Source of the DNA: CAYQCE01 sp964415885
Lineage (GTDB): Bacteria > Zixibacteria > MSB-5A5 > JAABVY01 > JAHJOQ01
Assembly: GCA_964415885.1 (NCBI GenBank)
Contig: CAYQCE010000023.1
Span: forward strand, 1 to 52,385
Direction of reading: 5' to 3'
Length of the DNA: 52,385 nt
Positions 9,085-17,515 of the stretch are shown piece by piece; within the stretch, counting starts at the first letter, position 1; the number at the start of each line of letters is the position of its first letter. Made by a program: the position numbers and the translations under genes. The notes below the pieces were generated by a model that was not told the origin of the DNA, made no database searches, and saw only the letters and a program-made list of their open reading frames with translations.

Positions 9085-9109
9085 AAATGGGAGCTTCAAG
9101 CTCCCATTT
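9085..9109 (+). terminator. Rho-independent terminator after the lipoprotein genes
   Basis: Eleven-base perfect stem (AAATGGGAGCT / AGCTCCCATTT) with a three-base loop, then GTATTTG. It closes the lipoprotein unit 45 bases after the stop. Confidence 0.75.
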
Positions 9110-9296
9110 GTATTTGAGTCGTAACCTAAGTAGCAACCCATCTGAAAGCAACTCTACGTACCCTCAGGTATCGCTTGCGCAAGTCCACTCGTGCGCTTAC
9201 TTTGCCATCTAATCGCTCACTTCTGCAGGACGCTGGATTTTGCTACGCTATTCATATCTTCACATATCCGCTCAATCAGTCACGGAGGCTCAAATC

Positions 9297-12200
9297 ATGC
9301 TAAGGAAGCTTGCAGCTATCATCCTACTCTTATCAGTGATGTCCACCTGCCCGGCTTCGGGTCAGAATGATGACGGCAGTGAGGTCGAGATCAACTCGGG
9401 GCTTGTCTCCGGGCTGTCATTCAGATCGATCGGACCGGCGCTGGCATCCGGGCGTATCGGCGATATCGCAATCGACCCGGTCGACCGATCGACATGGTAC
9501 ATAGCCGTTGCATCCGGTAATGTCTGGAAGACGACCAACTCCGGCAACACGTGGAATCCGATCTTCGATTCGTACGGGTCGTATTCGATCGGCTGCGTCG
9601 CGGTAGATCCCAACAACCGTCATGTCGTCTGGGTCGGAACCGGCGAGAATAACAGCCAGCGAAGTGTGTCATACGGGGACGGTGCCTACAAATCGCTCGA
9701 CGGCGGCAGGAGCTTCGAAAATGTGGGTCTGGAGAATTCGGAGCATATTGGCAGGATCCTGATCGACCCTCGTAATTCCGATGTCGTCTATGTCGCGGCG
9801 CAGGGCCCGCTCTGGAGCGCGGGAGGCGACCGGGGTCTTTTCAAAACTACCGATGGCGGCAAGACGTGGACCAGGGTGCTGGAGATAGACCAATATACGG
9901 GTGTTACCGATGTTCATTTCGATCCGCGAAATCCGGATGTTCTCTATGCTGCAGCATACCAGAGAATGCGCCGCGTGTGGACACTCATTAACGGCGGCCC
10001 GGGTTCGGGAATACACAAATCGACAGATGGCGGCGCGACATGGAAAGAGATCAACAAGGGGTTGCCCGGCGGGGATCTGGGCAGGATCGGTCTCGCGGTT
10101 TCTCCACAGAATCCGGACGTGATCTACGCGATAGTCGAGGCAACCGACGACAAGAGCGGTTTCTTCCGATCAACCGATCGAGGCGAGAACTGGTCGAAAA
10201 TGAGCGACTATGTTTCCGGCAGTCCGCAGTATTACCAGGAGATATTTGCAGAACCGAACCAGTTCGATAAACTCTATTCAATGGATGTACTGATGCGGGT
10301 CACAATCGACGGCGGCAAGACATGGGAGCGCGTCGGACGTGACTGGAAACACGTCGACGACCACGCATTGGCGTTCGACCCTAACGATCCAAAGCACCTG
10401 ATCGCCGGTTGCGACGGCGGCCTGTACGAAACGTGGGACTCCGGCGAGAACTGGCACTACAAGCCGAACCTCCCGGTTACGCAGTTCTACAAAATCGCAC
10501 TCGACAACGCTGAGCCGTTCTACAATGTCTACGGTGGAACTCAGGACAACTGGACTCAGGGCGGGCCGTCGCGGACGAGAACAGTTCACGGTATCCGTAA
10601 TTCCGACTGGTTCGTCACTGTGGGCGGCGACGGATTCGAGCCAGCGGTCGATCCGGAGAATCCGAATATCGTCTATTCCCAATGGCAGTATGGCGGCTTG
10701 ATTCGGTTCAACAAGATCACCGGGCAACGTGTTGACATCAAGCCGCGCGAGAAGGCCGAGGGCCCTCCGCTACGCTGGAACTGGGACTCGGCGCTTATGA
10801 TAAGCCCGCACAGCAATACACGTCTTTACTACGGTGCACAGATACTCTTCCGCAGCGATGATCGCGGTAACTCGTGGCGTGAGGTGAGTCCGGATCTCAC
10901 TCGTAATGTCGACCGCAACAAGCTTGAGATTATGGGTCGAGTCTGGAGCGTCGATGCCGTGGCAAAAAACTGGAATACGTCGTTGTACGGGACGATAGTG
11001 GCCTTGAGCGAGTCACCCCTCAAGGAAGGTCTGCTGTATGTCGGCACTGATGACGGCCTGGTACAGGTTACATCGGACGGCGGCGAGAACTGGACCCGGA
11101 TCGAACGTTTCGCGGATGTACCGCAATATCCGTACGTGAGCGACATCGAGGCGTCACTCTACGACACCAACATAGTGTACGCCGCGCTGGACAATCACAA
11201 GATGGGCGATTTCAAGCCGTACGTCGTGAGAAGCACCGACAAGGGCCGGTCTTGGAAGCTGATTTCCGGCAATCTGCCGGAACGCGGGACTGTCTACGCG
11301 CTGATGCAGGATCACGTCGATCGAAATCTCCTCTTTGCCGGCACCGAATTTGGTGTGTACTTCACCGTGGATGGAGGCGAGAACTGGGTCGAACTCAGCG
11401 CAGGAATCCCGACGATCATGGCGCGGGATATTGAGATCCAAAGGCGCGAGAACGACCTTGCAGTGGCGACATTCGGCAGAGGCTTCTACATACTGGATGA
11501 CTACACACCTCTCAGACACCTGACGCAGCAGAATCTCACTAAAGGCGCTCATATATTCCCGATCAAAAAAGCATGGATGTATATCCAGACCAATCCGATG
11601 GGCGGAGGAGAGAAGTCCAGTCAGGGGGCTGGGTTCTACACCGCTCCCAATCCACCATTCGGGGCGACATTCACATATCACCTGAAAGAATCGCTCAAGA
11701 CCCGTCGCGAGGAGAGACACGAACGCGAGAAGGAGCTTGCAAAGGAAGGTGAGGATGTATTCTATCCGACGTGGGAGGAGCTCAAAGTCGAGGACAGGGA
11801 GTTCGACCCGACGATCATTCTCACGGTTCGAGATTCGGAAGGTGAAGTCGTACGACACATCGACGGTTCAACGTCCTCGGGCATTCACAGAGCGACCTGG
11901 GACTTCCGATATCCGAGCTTAAGACCGGTGACATCCGGCGGAAGTAATGATGGCGGTCCGATGGCGCTGCCGGGAACATACACGCTGACCATCGAAAAGC
12001 TCCACAATGGCGAACTTACGATGCTTGCCGGCCCGATGGAGTTTGAAGTCGAACCTCTCGGCTACGACAAGCTGACACCGAGCGAGCGGAGTGCGATGCT
12101 GGCATTCCAGCATAAGACGGCACGTTTGCAGAGAGCGGTACTCGGAACATACCGGGTACTCGAGGAGGCTTCCGAACAGATCGATCATATCCAAGCCGCT

Positions 12201-12563
12201 ATTGATGACACCCCGGAACTGGGATACGACATCTGGAGCGAGGCGCGAGATATAGAACTTCGCTTGATGGATATTCGTGAAGAAATGGTCGGAGACAGGA
12301 CAAAGCAGAGACGCGCCGCGCCGTATATGCCGGGGATTCTAAACAGAGTCAACCAGATAGTCTATGGTCACTGGTCGACGACTCAGGGCCCGACAGAGAC
12401 TCATCGCAAGCTCTACGACATTGCATCGTCGGAGTTCACTGGAGTGCTCGATCGGTTGCGCGGAATCGTCGAGGTGGAGATTGCCGGGCTGCACGAGCGT
12501 CTCGAAGCAGCGGGAGCACCGTGGACACCGGGACGAGGTCTTCCGGACTGGCAGCCGGAATAG
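9297..12563 (+). CDS. Exported VPS10/BNR-repeat beta-propeller protein
   Basis: This 1088-residue protein is counted from ATG 9297, which has GGAGG eight bases before it; an upstream in-frame TTG at 9240 has no such site. After a signal peptide come many Asp-box (BNR) turns: TTDGGKTW, STDGGATW, STDRGENW, SDDRGNSW, TSDGGENW, STDKGRSW, TVDGGENW. This pattern marks sortilin/VPS10-type or glycosidase-like ten-bladed propellers, usually labelled glycosyl hydrolase without proof. A Ig-like region (about 790-930) and a helical tail follow. Probable location is the periplasm or cell surface. No catalytic residues can be assigned. It is flanked by terminators and looks monocistronic. Confidence 0.85.
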   Translation: MLRKLAAIILLLSVMSTCPASGQNDDGSEVEINSGLVSGLSFRSIGPALASGRIGDIAIDPVDRSTWYIAVASGNVWKTTNSGNTWNPIFDSYGSYSIGCVAVDPNNRHVVWVGTGENNSQRSVSYGDGAYKSLDGGRSFENVGLENSEHIGRILIDPRNSDVVYVAAQGPLWSAGGDRGLFKTTDGGKTWTRVLEIDQYTGVTDVHFDPRNPDVLYAAAYQRMRRVWTLINGGPGSGIHKSTDGGATWKEINKGLPGGDLGRIGLAVSPQNPDVIYAIVEATDDKSGFFRSTDRGENWSKMSDYVSGSPQYYQEIFAEPNQFDKLYSMDVLMRVTIDGGKTWERVGRDWKHVDDHALAFDPNDPKHLIAGCDGGLYETWDSGENWHYKPNLPVTQFYKIALDNAEPFYNVYGGTQDNWTQGGPSRTRTVHGIRNSDWFVTVGGDGFEPAVDPENPNIVYSQWQYGGLIRFNKITGQRVDIKPREKAEGPPLRWNWDSALMISPHSNTRLYYGAQILFRSDDRGNSWREVSPDLTRNVDRNKLEIMGRVWSVDAVAKNWNTSLYGTIVALSESPLKEGLLYVGTDDGLVQVTSDGGENWTRIERFADVPQYPYVSDIEASLYDTNIVYAALDNHKMGDFKPYVVRSTDKGRSWKLISGNLPERGTVYALMQDHVDRNLLFAGTEFGVYFTVDGGENWVELSAGIPTIMARDIEIQRRENDLAVATFGRGFYILDDYTPLRHLTQQNLTKGAHIFPIKKAWMYIQTNPMGGGEKSSQGAGFYTAPNPPFGATFTYHLKESLKTRREERHEREKELAKEGEDVFYPTWEELKVEDREFDPTIILTVRDSEGEVVRHIDGSTSSGIHRATWDFRYPSLRPVTSGGSNDGGPMALPGTYTLTIEKLHNGELTMLAGPMEFEVEPLGYDKLTPSERSAMLAFQHKTARLQRAVLGTYRVLEEASEQIDHIQAAIDDTPELGYDIWSEARDIELRLMDIREEMVGDRTKQRRAAPYMPGILNRVNQIVYGHWSTTQGPTETHRKLYDIASSEFTGVLDRLRGIVEVEIAGLHERLEAAGAPWTPGRGLPDWQPE

Positions 12564-12606
12564 AACGGCGAATTGGTGCATTTTGAATCGAGATAGCGGG
12601 CATTTC

Positions 12607-12630
12607 GACCAATTTCGATCGAAATCGGTC
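12607..12630. repeat. 24-bp near-perfect palindrome
   Basis: GACCAATTTCGA joined to TCGAAATCGGTC; one mismatched pair. It lies 44 bases after the propeller gene. It could be a hairpin in the 3' end of that transcript or a protein site; no T tract follows. Confidence 0.4.
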
Positions 12631-12735
12631 AAAACATCGCCTGAAAATTGAACATGGCCGTCTTTGGCCGATATAATAGTATAGAAACACGTCGTCCCCC
12701 CACACATTCGCAAGAATGTGAAGGATGACCGGTAG

Positions 12736-12761
12736 AAACGGGAATCGCGAGATTCCCGTTT
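12736..12761 (+). terminator. Hairpin ending the propeller transcript
   Basis: Eleven-base perfect stem (AAACGGGAATC / GATTCCCGTTT) around GCGA, in the gap between convergent genes. The arms themselves provide A and T runs, so it could act on both strands. Confidence 0.6.
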
Positions 12762-12788
12762 CACGTTTAGTAGATTCGCAGATAAAAG

Positions 12789-12817
12789 AAGGCGGAGGCT
12801 CGAGCAGCCTCCGCCTT
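12789..12817 (-). terminator. Terminator for the redoxin/DsbD operon
   Basis: Twelve-base perfect stem (AAGGCGGAGGCT / AGCCTCCGCCTT) with a five-base loop. On the minus strand it is followed by TTCTTTTATC, a U-rich tail, and lies 22 bases past the redoxin stop. Confidence 0.75.
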
Positions 12818-12839
12818 AGTAACTCAATATCGGCAGTGT

Positions 12840-13511
12840 CTATTTCTGATACTTCACCGAACAGCCGTAGGGTTGCGTTACGGCGACCTCGACATCGCGA
12901 CCATTCGTAACCGCATTCATGGTCTCGACGACGTAATTGACTGAACCCTTGATATCCTCCTGCTTCGCAGTCGGCTTGTTGTCGATAGCGCCGGCATAGA
13001 GGAGCACACCCTCAGGGTTAATCACGTACATATTCGGCGTGGTCTTGGCGTTGTACATTTTGCCAACCTCGCCGTCGGCATCGATCAGGTACGCCGTGCC
13101 GTTCCACTTTTCCTTCTTGATTCTGTCCGTCAGCTCTTCACCCTCGAAGTAACCTTGCTTGCCGGGCGCCGATGAGCAGATAGTGAGCCACTGCGCGCCC
13201 TGATCGCGATAATTCTGTTGCAGCGCCTGCATGTTTCCGGAGTGGTAGTGCTTCTTGACGAACGGGCAATCAAAATTGATCCATTCGAGCACGACATACT
13301 CGCCGCGCATCTCGGATAGAGTGTACTTCTCGCCGTCAACGCCGACGAGTGTGAAATTCGGAGCTGTCTTGCCCACGCGTGCGGTTTCCATAGCGGTCCT
13401 GGTCATCTTAGCCTTGTCAGCTTTTTCATGGTCTTTTGCCATCAGGCCGGGGACAAAGATTGCGGTTAACAGAATAGCAATGACTGTCAGCGAACCGATA
13501 GTCCGTAGCAT
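12840..13511 (-). CDS. Exported redoxin (AhpC/TlpA-like) with single Cys at the active site
   Basis: This is a 223-residue thioredoxin-fold protein behind a strong AAGGAGA site. A signal peptide (about 1-25) precedes a redoxin domain starting VGKTAPNFTLVGVDGEKYTLSEMRG. The active-site loop is INFDCPFVKKHY with one Cys (Cys82) rather than CxxC, followed by a cis-Pro-type KTTPNMYVI segment. A second Cys (Cys217) lies in the conserved-looking C-terminal tail QPYGCSVKY. The single-Cys pattern suggests a peroxidase-like or atypical two-Cys mechanism. The gene starts 24 bases after DsbD, so it is probably a periplasmic client kept reduced by DsbD; that pairing is inferred. Confidence 0.85.
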   Translation of the reverse strand: MLRTIGSLTVIAILLTAIFVPGLMAKDHEKADKAKMTRTAMETARVGKTAPNFTLVGVDGEKYTLSEMRGEYVVLEWINFDCPFVKKHYHSGNMQALQQNYRDQGAQWLTICSSAPGKQGYFEGEELTDRIKKEKWNGTAYLIDADGEVGKMYNAKTTPNMYVINPEGVLLYAGAIDNKPTAKQEDIKGSVNYVVETMNAVTNGRDVEVAVTQPYGCSVKYQK

Positions 13512-13535
13512 ACAATTCTCCTTAAGGAAATGATG

Positions 13536-15683
13536 TTATTCGACGTTTGTCTTTCTATTCGTTTCGAGGCCTTTTAACGCATCCATGACGATTCCCGGAG
13601 TGAGAATCTCAGGTAGTATTCTCGGTTTGCTCTTGCCCTTTTCATACAAGACATACAGCGGTACGCTGTTTCTTCCGAATTTCGCGAGCGCCTTCGTAAT
13701 TGTCTCATCCCGGCTGGTCCAGTCCGCCTTGAGGGGCACCACATCAAGCTCCTCGAATCGACTCTGTACCTCCCTGGAACTAAATGCAACCTTCTCGTTG
13801 ACCTGGCAACTCAGGCACCACGCAGCAGTGAAATCGATGAAGACGTGCTTGCCAGCTGACAGCAATTCATCGACTTTACTCGGTGCAAATGTCTCCCACG
13901 CTATACCTCCACTCTTTGCGGATGCGGTCGTAACAGGCCCACTGAAGTGGCTGATACCGGTCAGCGCAAACGCGACACTTCCGGCGAGCACTACGAGCGA
14001 CACAACGCCTGCAATTCGGCGCGCTGCATCCGAGACGTTAAGTCTGTTCCAGCGACCGTAAATCCATGCTCCGATACCCATTAGCAGAAGCGACAGCAGC
14101 AGCACGGTCATGGCGTGATGTCCCGCCTGCGATCCGAGGACCCAGGCGAGCCAGACGACACTACCGAGCAAAACGAATCCGAGCACCTGCTTCAGGGTCT
14201 CCATCCATCGGCCCGGTTTCGGGACATACTTCAGAAGAAAAGGAAATGCCGTCAGCACGACATACGGCGCCGCCATTCCGAGCCCGAGAGATGTGAATAC
14301 AGCGAGCGACACTGTGATCGGCTGCGTAAGCGAGAAACCGAGCGCCGTGCCCATAAAGGGTGCGGTGCAGGGCGTCGCGACGACTGTAGCTATTATGCCG
14401 GTCAGGAATGACCCAAAGAGCCCGCTTCGACCTCCGGATGAGCTGCCTCCCAGTCCGAGACGAATCTCGAAGACGCCGAGCATATTCAGCGCAAGGAGAA
14501 ACATCACCGAAGCGAGTATCACCACGAATGCCGGGGACTGAAGCTGAAAGCCCCAACCGATCTGGTCTCCGCCGGCACGCAGTGCTATCAGCACGCCCGC
14601 GAGAGCCCAGAACGAGACCAGCACACCGATACCAAACAGGATGCCATGCCGAAGAGCGGAGCCCTTTACCTCGTCCGAATGACGAACGAAACTCATCACC
14701 TTCAGAGAGAGCACCGGCAGCACACACGGCATCAGGTTCAGGATGATACCACCAATAAACGCAAACGCGACAGCTTTCCATATGTCGCCCCAGCCCGTCG
14801 ACGCCGCCGCGACCGGAGTCTCAGTTGTGTCGGAGTCCGCAGCGGCGCTGATTCGAACTGCATATGCGCCATCGGATGTTATCGGATCAGTATCCGAAAC
14901 GAGGATTCCATCTACACGATTGACATCGCCCATGCTGTAGGGTGAGCGGACGATTTCGATCGTGTAGATACCATTCCCTACCTCTATCGTCTGCTCTTTC
15001 GAATAATCAATTATGCTCTTTTCATATGGCGCGAACCAGATATCATCCGGCAGCGGCCTGTCCTCCGTGGATGGCTCCACAGCCAGATAGAGGGTTTCAT
15101 CGCTATACTCTAACGACGCGCTCCATCCCTCTGCAAACCCAGGTATACCTTCCAGCGTCTCGTCAAATCTGTCTATCCAGTTCTCATCGAGAGAAGATTC
15201 ATCTCCGACATCGAGATCGATCTCGAGATCCGTTTCTCCTGGGATACACTTCTCCTTACAGACGAGCCACTCCGCATGAGCATTGATCCCCACGCGATCG
15301 CTTTCAATCGCCTCCGGAGGTGTTATCAGCACCGGAAGCAGAAGGCTCCCCTCATAACCATAGTTGCTGAGAGGCGGCACTGCTATTCTCTCAGGTACAG
15401 GCCACTGGATATCCCCGGCCACAAAGCCATCCGGAAGTGTCCACTCGATCGTCGGAGGCACACCGGCATCGCCAGGATTTCTCCAGTAGACATGCCAGTA
15501 TTCGTCCATAGTGAGTCTTAGCCCCAGGTAGAAAGACTCGCCCGGTTTGATTGTTTCGACTGACGAGATAAGCTCGGCCTGAACGTGCCCTACACGAACC
15601 GGTTCAGCATTGCTTTGTCCGGCAGAGAACAACAGCAAGGCAAATACTAATACCACGAGTGCTTTCGGAAGTCTGTTTCTCAT
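13536..15683 (-). CDS. dsbD: DsbD/ScsB-type protein-disulfide reductase
   Basis: This inner-membrane protein carries electrons from cytoplasmic thioredoxin to the periplasm. The 715 residues contain a signal peptide and an N-terminal periplasmic domain with the CKEKCIPGE Cys pair. Eight or so membrane helices follow, with the two redox Cys in NLMPCVLPVLSLK (Cys320) and ATPCTAPFMG (Cys439). A C-terminal thioredoxin domain carries AAWCLSCQ (Cys623, Cys626). All three redox modules are therefore intact. It is first in a two-gene minus-strand operon with the redoxin. The start is supported by GAGG a few bases upstream. No regulator is visible. Confidence 0.93.
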   Translation of the reverse strand: MRNRLPKALVVLVFALLLFSAGQSNAEPVRVGHVQAELISSVETIKPGESFYLGLRLTMDEYWHVYWRNPGDAGVPPTIEWTLPDGFVAGDIQWPVPERIAVPPLSNYGYEGSLLLPVLITPPEAIESDRVGINAHAEWLVCKEKCIPGETDLEIDLDVGDESSLDENWIDRFDETLEGIPGFAEGWSASLEYSDETLYLAVEPSTEDRPLPDDIWFAPYEKSIIDYSKEQTIEVGNGIYTIEIVRSPYSMGDVNRVDGILVSDTDPITSDGAYAVRISAAADSDTTETPVAAASTGWGDIWKAVAFAFIGGIILNLMPCVLPVLSLKVMSFVRHSDEVKGSALRHGILFGIGVLVSFWALAGVLIALRAGGDQIGWGFQLQSPAFVVILASVMFLLALNMLGVFEIRLGLGGSSSGGRSGLFGSFLTGIIATVVATPCTAPFMGTALGFSLTQPITVSLAVFTSLGLGMAAPYVVLTAFPFLLKYVPKPGRWMETLKQVLGFVLLGSVVWLAWVLGSQAGHHAMTVLLLSLLLMGIGAWIYGRWNRLNVSDAARRIAGVVSLVVLAGSVAFALTGISHFSGPVTTASAKSGGIAWETFAPSKVDELLSAGKHVFIDFTAAWCLSCQVNEKVAFSSREVQSRFEELDVVPLKADWTSRDETITKALAKFGRNSVPLYVLYEKGKSKPRILPEILTPGIVMDALKGLETNRKTNVE

Positions 15684-15817
15684 CTGTCCTCTACGGCGTT
15701 ATCAGGAGCAAAATAGTCCGTTTTGCAGTATTGTAGTTATAACACCAACGCGGCATTTCAGTTCCAACGGATGAATCGGTACCAAATGAGCGCACCCATT
15801 CCGTGAAAAGCGGTCAT

Positions 15818-15862
15818 ATTGCGTAATGACCGTACGTAATAGTTAAGTGATTTACTCCTATT
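15818..15862. promoter_or_regulatory. Conserved palindromic operator block upstream of BON gene 1
   Basis: ATTGCGTA, seven bases, TACGTAAT (15818-15840), then TAAGTGATT (15844-15852) and TCCTATT (15856-15862). The same arrangement, in the same register, lies upstream of the BON gene at 28889 (33 of 45 bases identical by my alignment). It ends 107 bases before the start codon at 15970. The rest of the 286-base gap between dsbD and this gene holds a TTGACA at 15879 but no convincing -10. Confidence 0.6.
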
Positions 15863-15969
15863 GCGGTATCTCCATAAATTGACAACCTTTATAGGCAAGT
15901 TAATGGACAGAGCCTGGTTTCGGAATTTGGACTCGAAAAGCCGAACTCAGACAGGCTCAGGGAGGAAGA

Positions 15970-17469
15970 ATGGAAGCAATTAGAAGAGAAATAGAACAGA
16001 GCAGATTCAGGATAAGACAAGCGGTCATCATGACCGTGATGCTCATCTTTGGATTACCCTTTGCCCAAGATCCGTTCGCTATAGCACAGGAAGATAAAGA
16101 TATTACAGACTACGACATTACATTCGCGGTGGAAAGCGAGCTCCACGCCGATGAGCGTGTACCCGCTCACCTTATAGACGTCGAAACCGAAAACGGTGTG
16201 GTGACTCTGGGCGGGACGGTCCCGAACATGCTTTCGGATATGTACGCCACACGTGTGACGGAGAACGTGAAGGGCGTTCGCTCGGTTGTGAATTTGGTGA
16301 CCGTGCGCACTCCGGAGAGAGCAGACGCCGCAATCAGGCAGGATGTTAAACGGGCGATGGCGATCGACCCGCTGGCGGATATACGGAAGATAGATGTCAG
16401 CGTAAACGACGGTACCGTCATGCTCTCCGGAACTGTTCACTCATGGGCCGAGAAGCAGCTCGCGAAGCGGATCACGATGGGTATCCGCGGCGTTGAGGAA
16501 ATCGAAGACAACATCGAGATTGTATATATACAAGACCGCTCGGATTCTGAGATCCGCAAGGATGTTATGGCACGGCTCGAAGCCGATGTCTGGCTGGACG
16601 ATGCCAAGATCGATGTGGAAGTGCAGGACGGTTCTGTTATGCTCTCCGGAGAAATCGAGAGCGCAGCGCAGAAGCGGTATGCTTCAGAAGACGCATGGGT
16701 GATAGGTACGATTAACGTCGTTAACGAAAGTCTCTCGGTGACATCCGACGCAGCGACTGACCAGGACCGTGAGATAAAAACTCCGGATATCTCTGATACC
16801 AGAATAGTGGAGGCAATCGATGCGGGGCTTCGCGCCGATCCGCGAGTATACGAGAACCGTGTCGACGTGTACTCGAGCGACCGCGAGGTCACTCTAATGG
16901 GTCGCGTCGAGAATCTGCGCGCCCGTTCCGCGGCTGAGCAGATCGCAAAAAACACTCACGGAGTAGTGTTCGTCCAAAACAGGATAAAGGTTCGTCCCCC
17001 GAAGCTCGTTGAAGACAACACGCTGGAAGCCAATGTAGAGCAGACACTCGCGTTCGACAGCTATCTCGATGGAAACGAGATTGTCGCGGAAGCGATCAAC
17101 GGCCGAGTGGTGTTGCGTGGATTTGTTGATACGAAATATGAAAAACAGAGAGCGGAGGCTCTCGCAGAGAGGCTGAATGGAGTTGTCGAGGTCGCGAACT
17201 TCATAGACTATGAACATACTCAGCCCGAGAAGGAGGACTGGCAGTTAAAGCGGGATGTGGAAAACGAGTTTTTCTGGAGCCCGTACGTGGATAAAGACAA
17301 TGTAAAGATAGATGTCTCAGATGGCGTTGTAACTCTGACAGGAACTGCTGACACGATGCTCGAACGGAGAATGGCTGTGGAGAATGCTCTCGAAGCCGGA
17401 GCCAAAGATGTGGTTAATCTGCTTACTCTCAAGGAACCGAATGCTGAACCGACCGACATTTCGGGTTAG
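15970..17469 (+). CDS. Exported six-BON-domain protein (paralog 1)
   Basis: This 499-residue protein starts with an export signal (hydrophobic about 19-34) and then has six consecutive BON domains, at roughly 47-112, 120-186, 192-257, 276-342, 349-414 and 423-487. Each carries the typical IDVxVxDGxVxLSGxVxS core and a GVxxVxNxIxV end. BON domains are thought to bind phospholipid or envelope surfaces, as in OsmY; six in one chain suggests a long periplasmic scaffold. It is one of five paralogs in this window with the same domain order. Paralogs 1, 3, 4 and 5 have their own upstream regions. The start is set by GGAGGA close upstream. PEP synthase follows 46 bases later. Confidence 0.9.
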   Translation: MEAIRREIEQSRFRIRQAVIMTVMLIFGLPFAQDPFAIAQEDKDITDYDITFAVESELHADERVPAHLIDVETENGVVTLGGTVPNMLSDMYATRVTENVKGVRSVVNLVTVRTPERADAAIRQDVKRAMAIDPLADIRKIDVSVNDGTVMLSGTVHSWAEKQLAKRITMGIRGVEEIEDNIEIVYIQDRSDSEIRKDVMARLEADVWLDDAKIDVEVQDGSVMLSGEIESAAQKRYASEDAWVIGTINVVNESLSVTSDAATDQDREIKTPDISDTRIVEAIDAGLRADPRVYENRVDVYSSDREVTLMGRVENLRARSAAEQIAKNTHGVVFVQNRIKVRPPKLVEDNTLEANVEQTLAFDSYLDGNEIVAEAINGRVVLRGFVDTKYEKQRAEALAERLNGVVEVANFIDYEHTQPEKEDWQLKRDVENEFFWSPYVDKDNVKIDVSDGVVTLTGTADTMLERRMAVENALEAGAKDVVNLLTLKEPNAEPTDISG

Positions 17470-17515
17470 TGCTGGATTAATGTTGAACCTGGACGACCAG
17501 GGTAGTTGAGCGAAT

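Noticed and set aside
15879..15905. Sigma-70 promoter for BON gene 1
   Set aside because: TTGACA is present but no acceptable -10 lies at 16-18 bases; I also could not find a convincing sigma-54 site (TAGGCAAGTTAATGGA lacks the -12).
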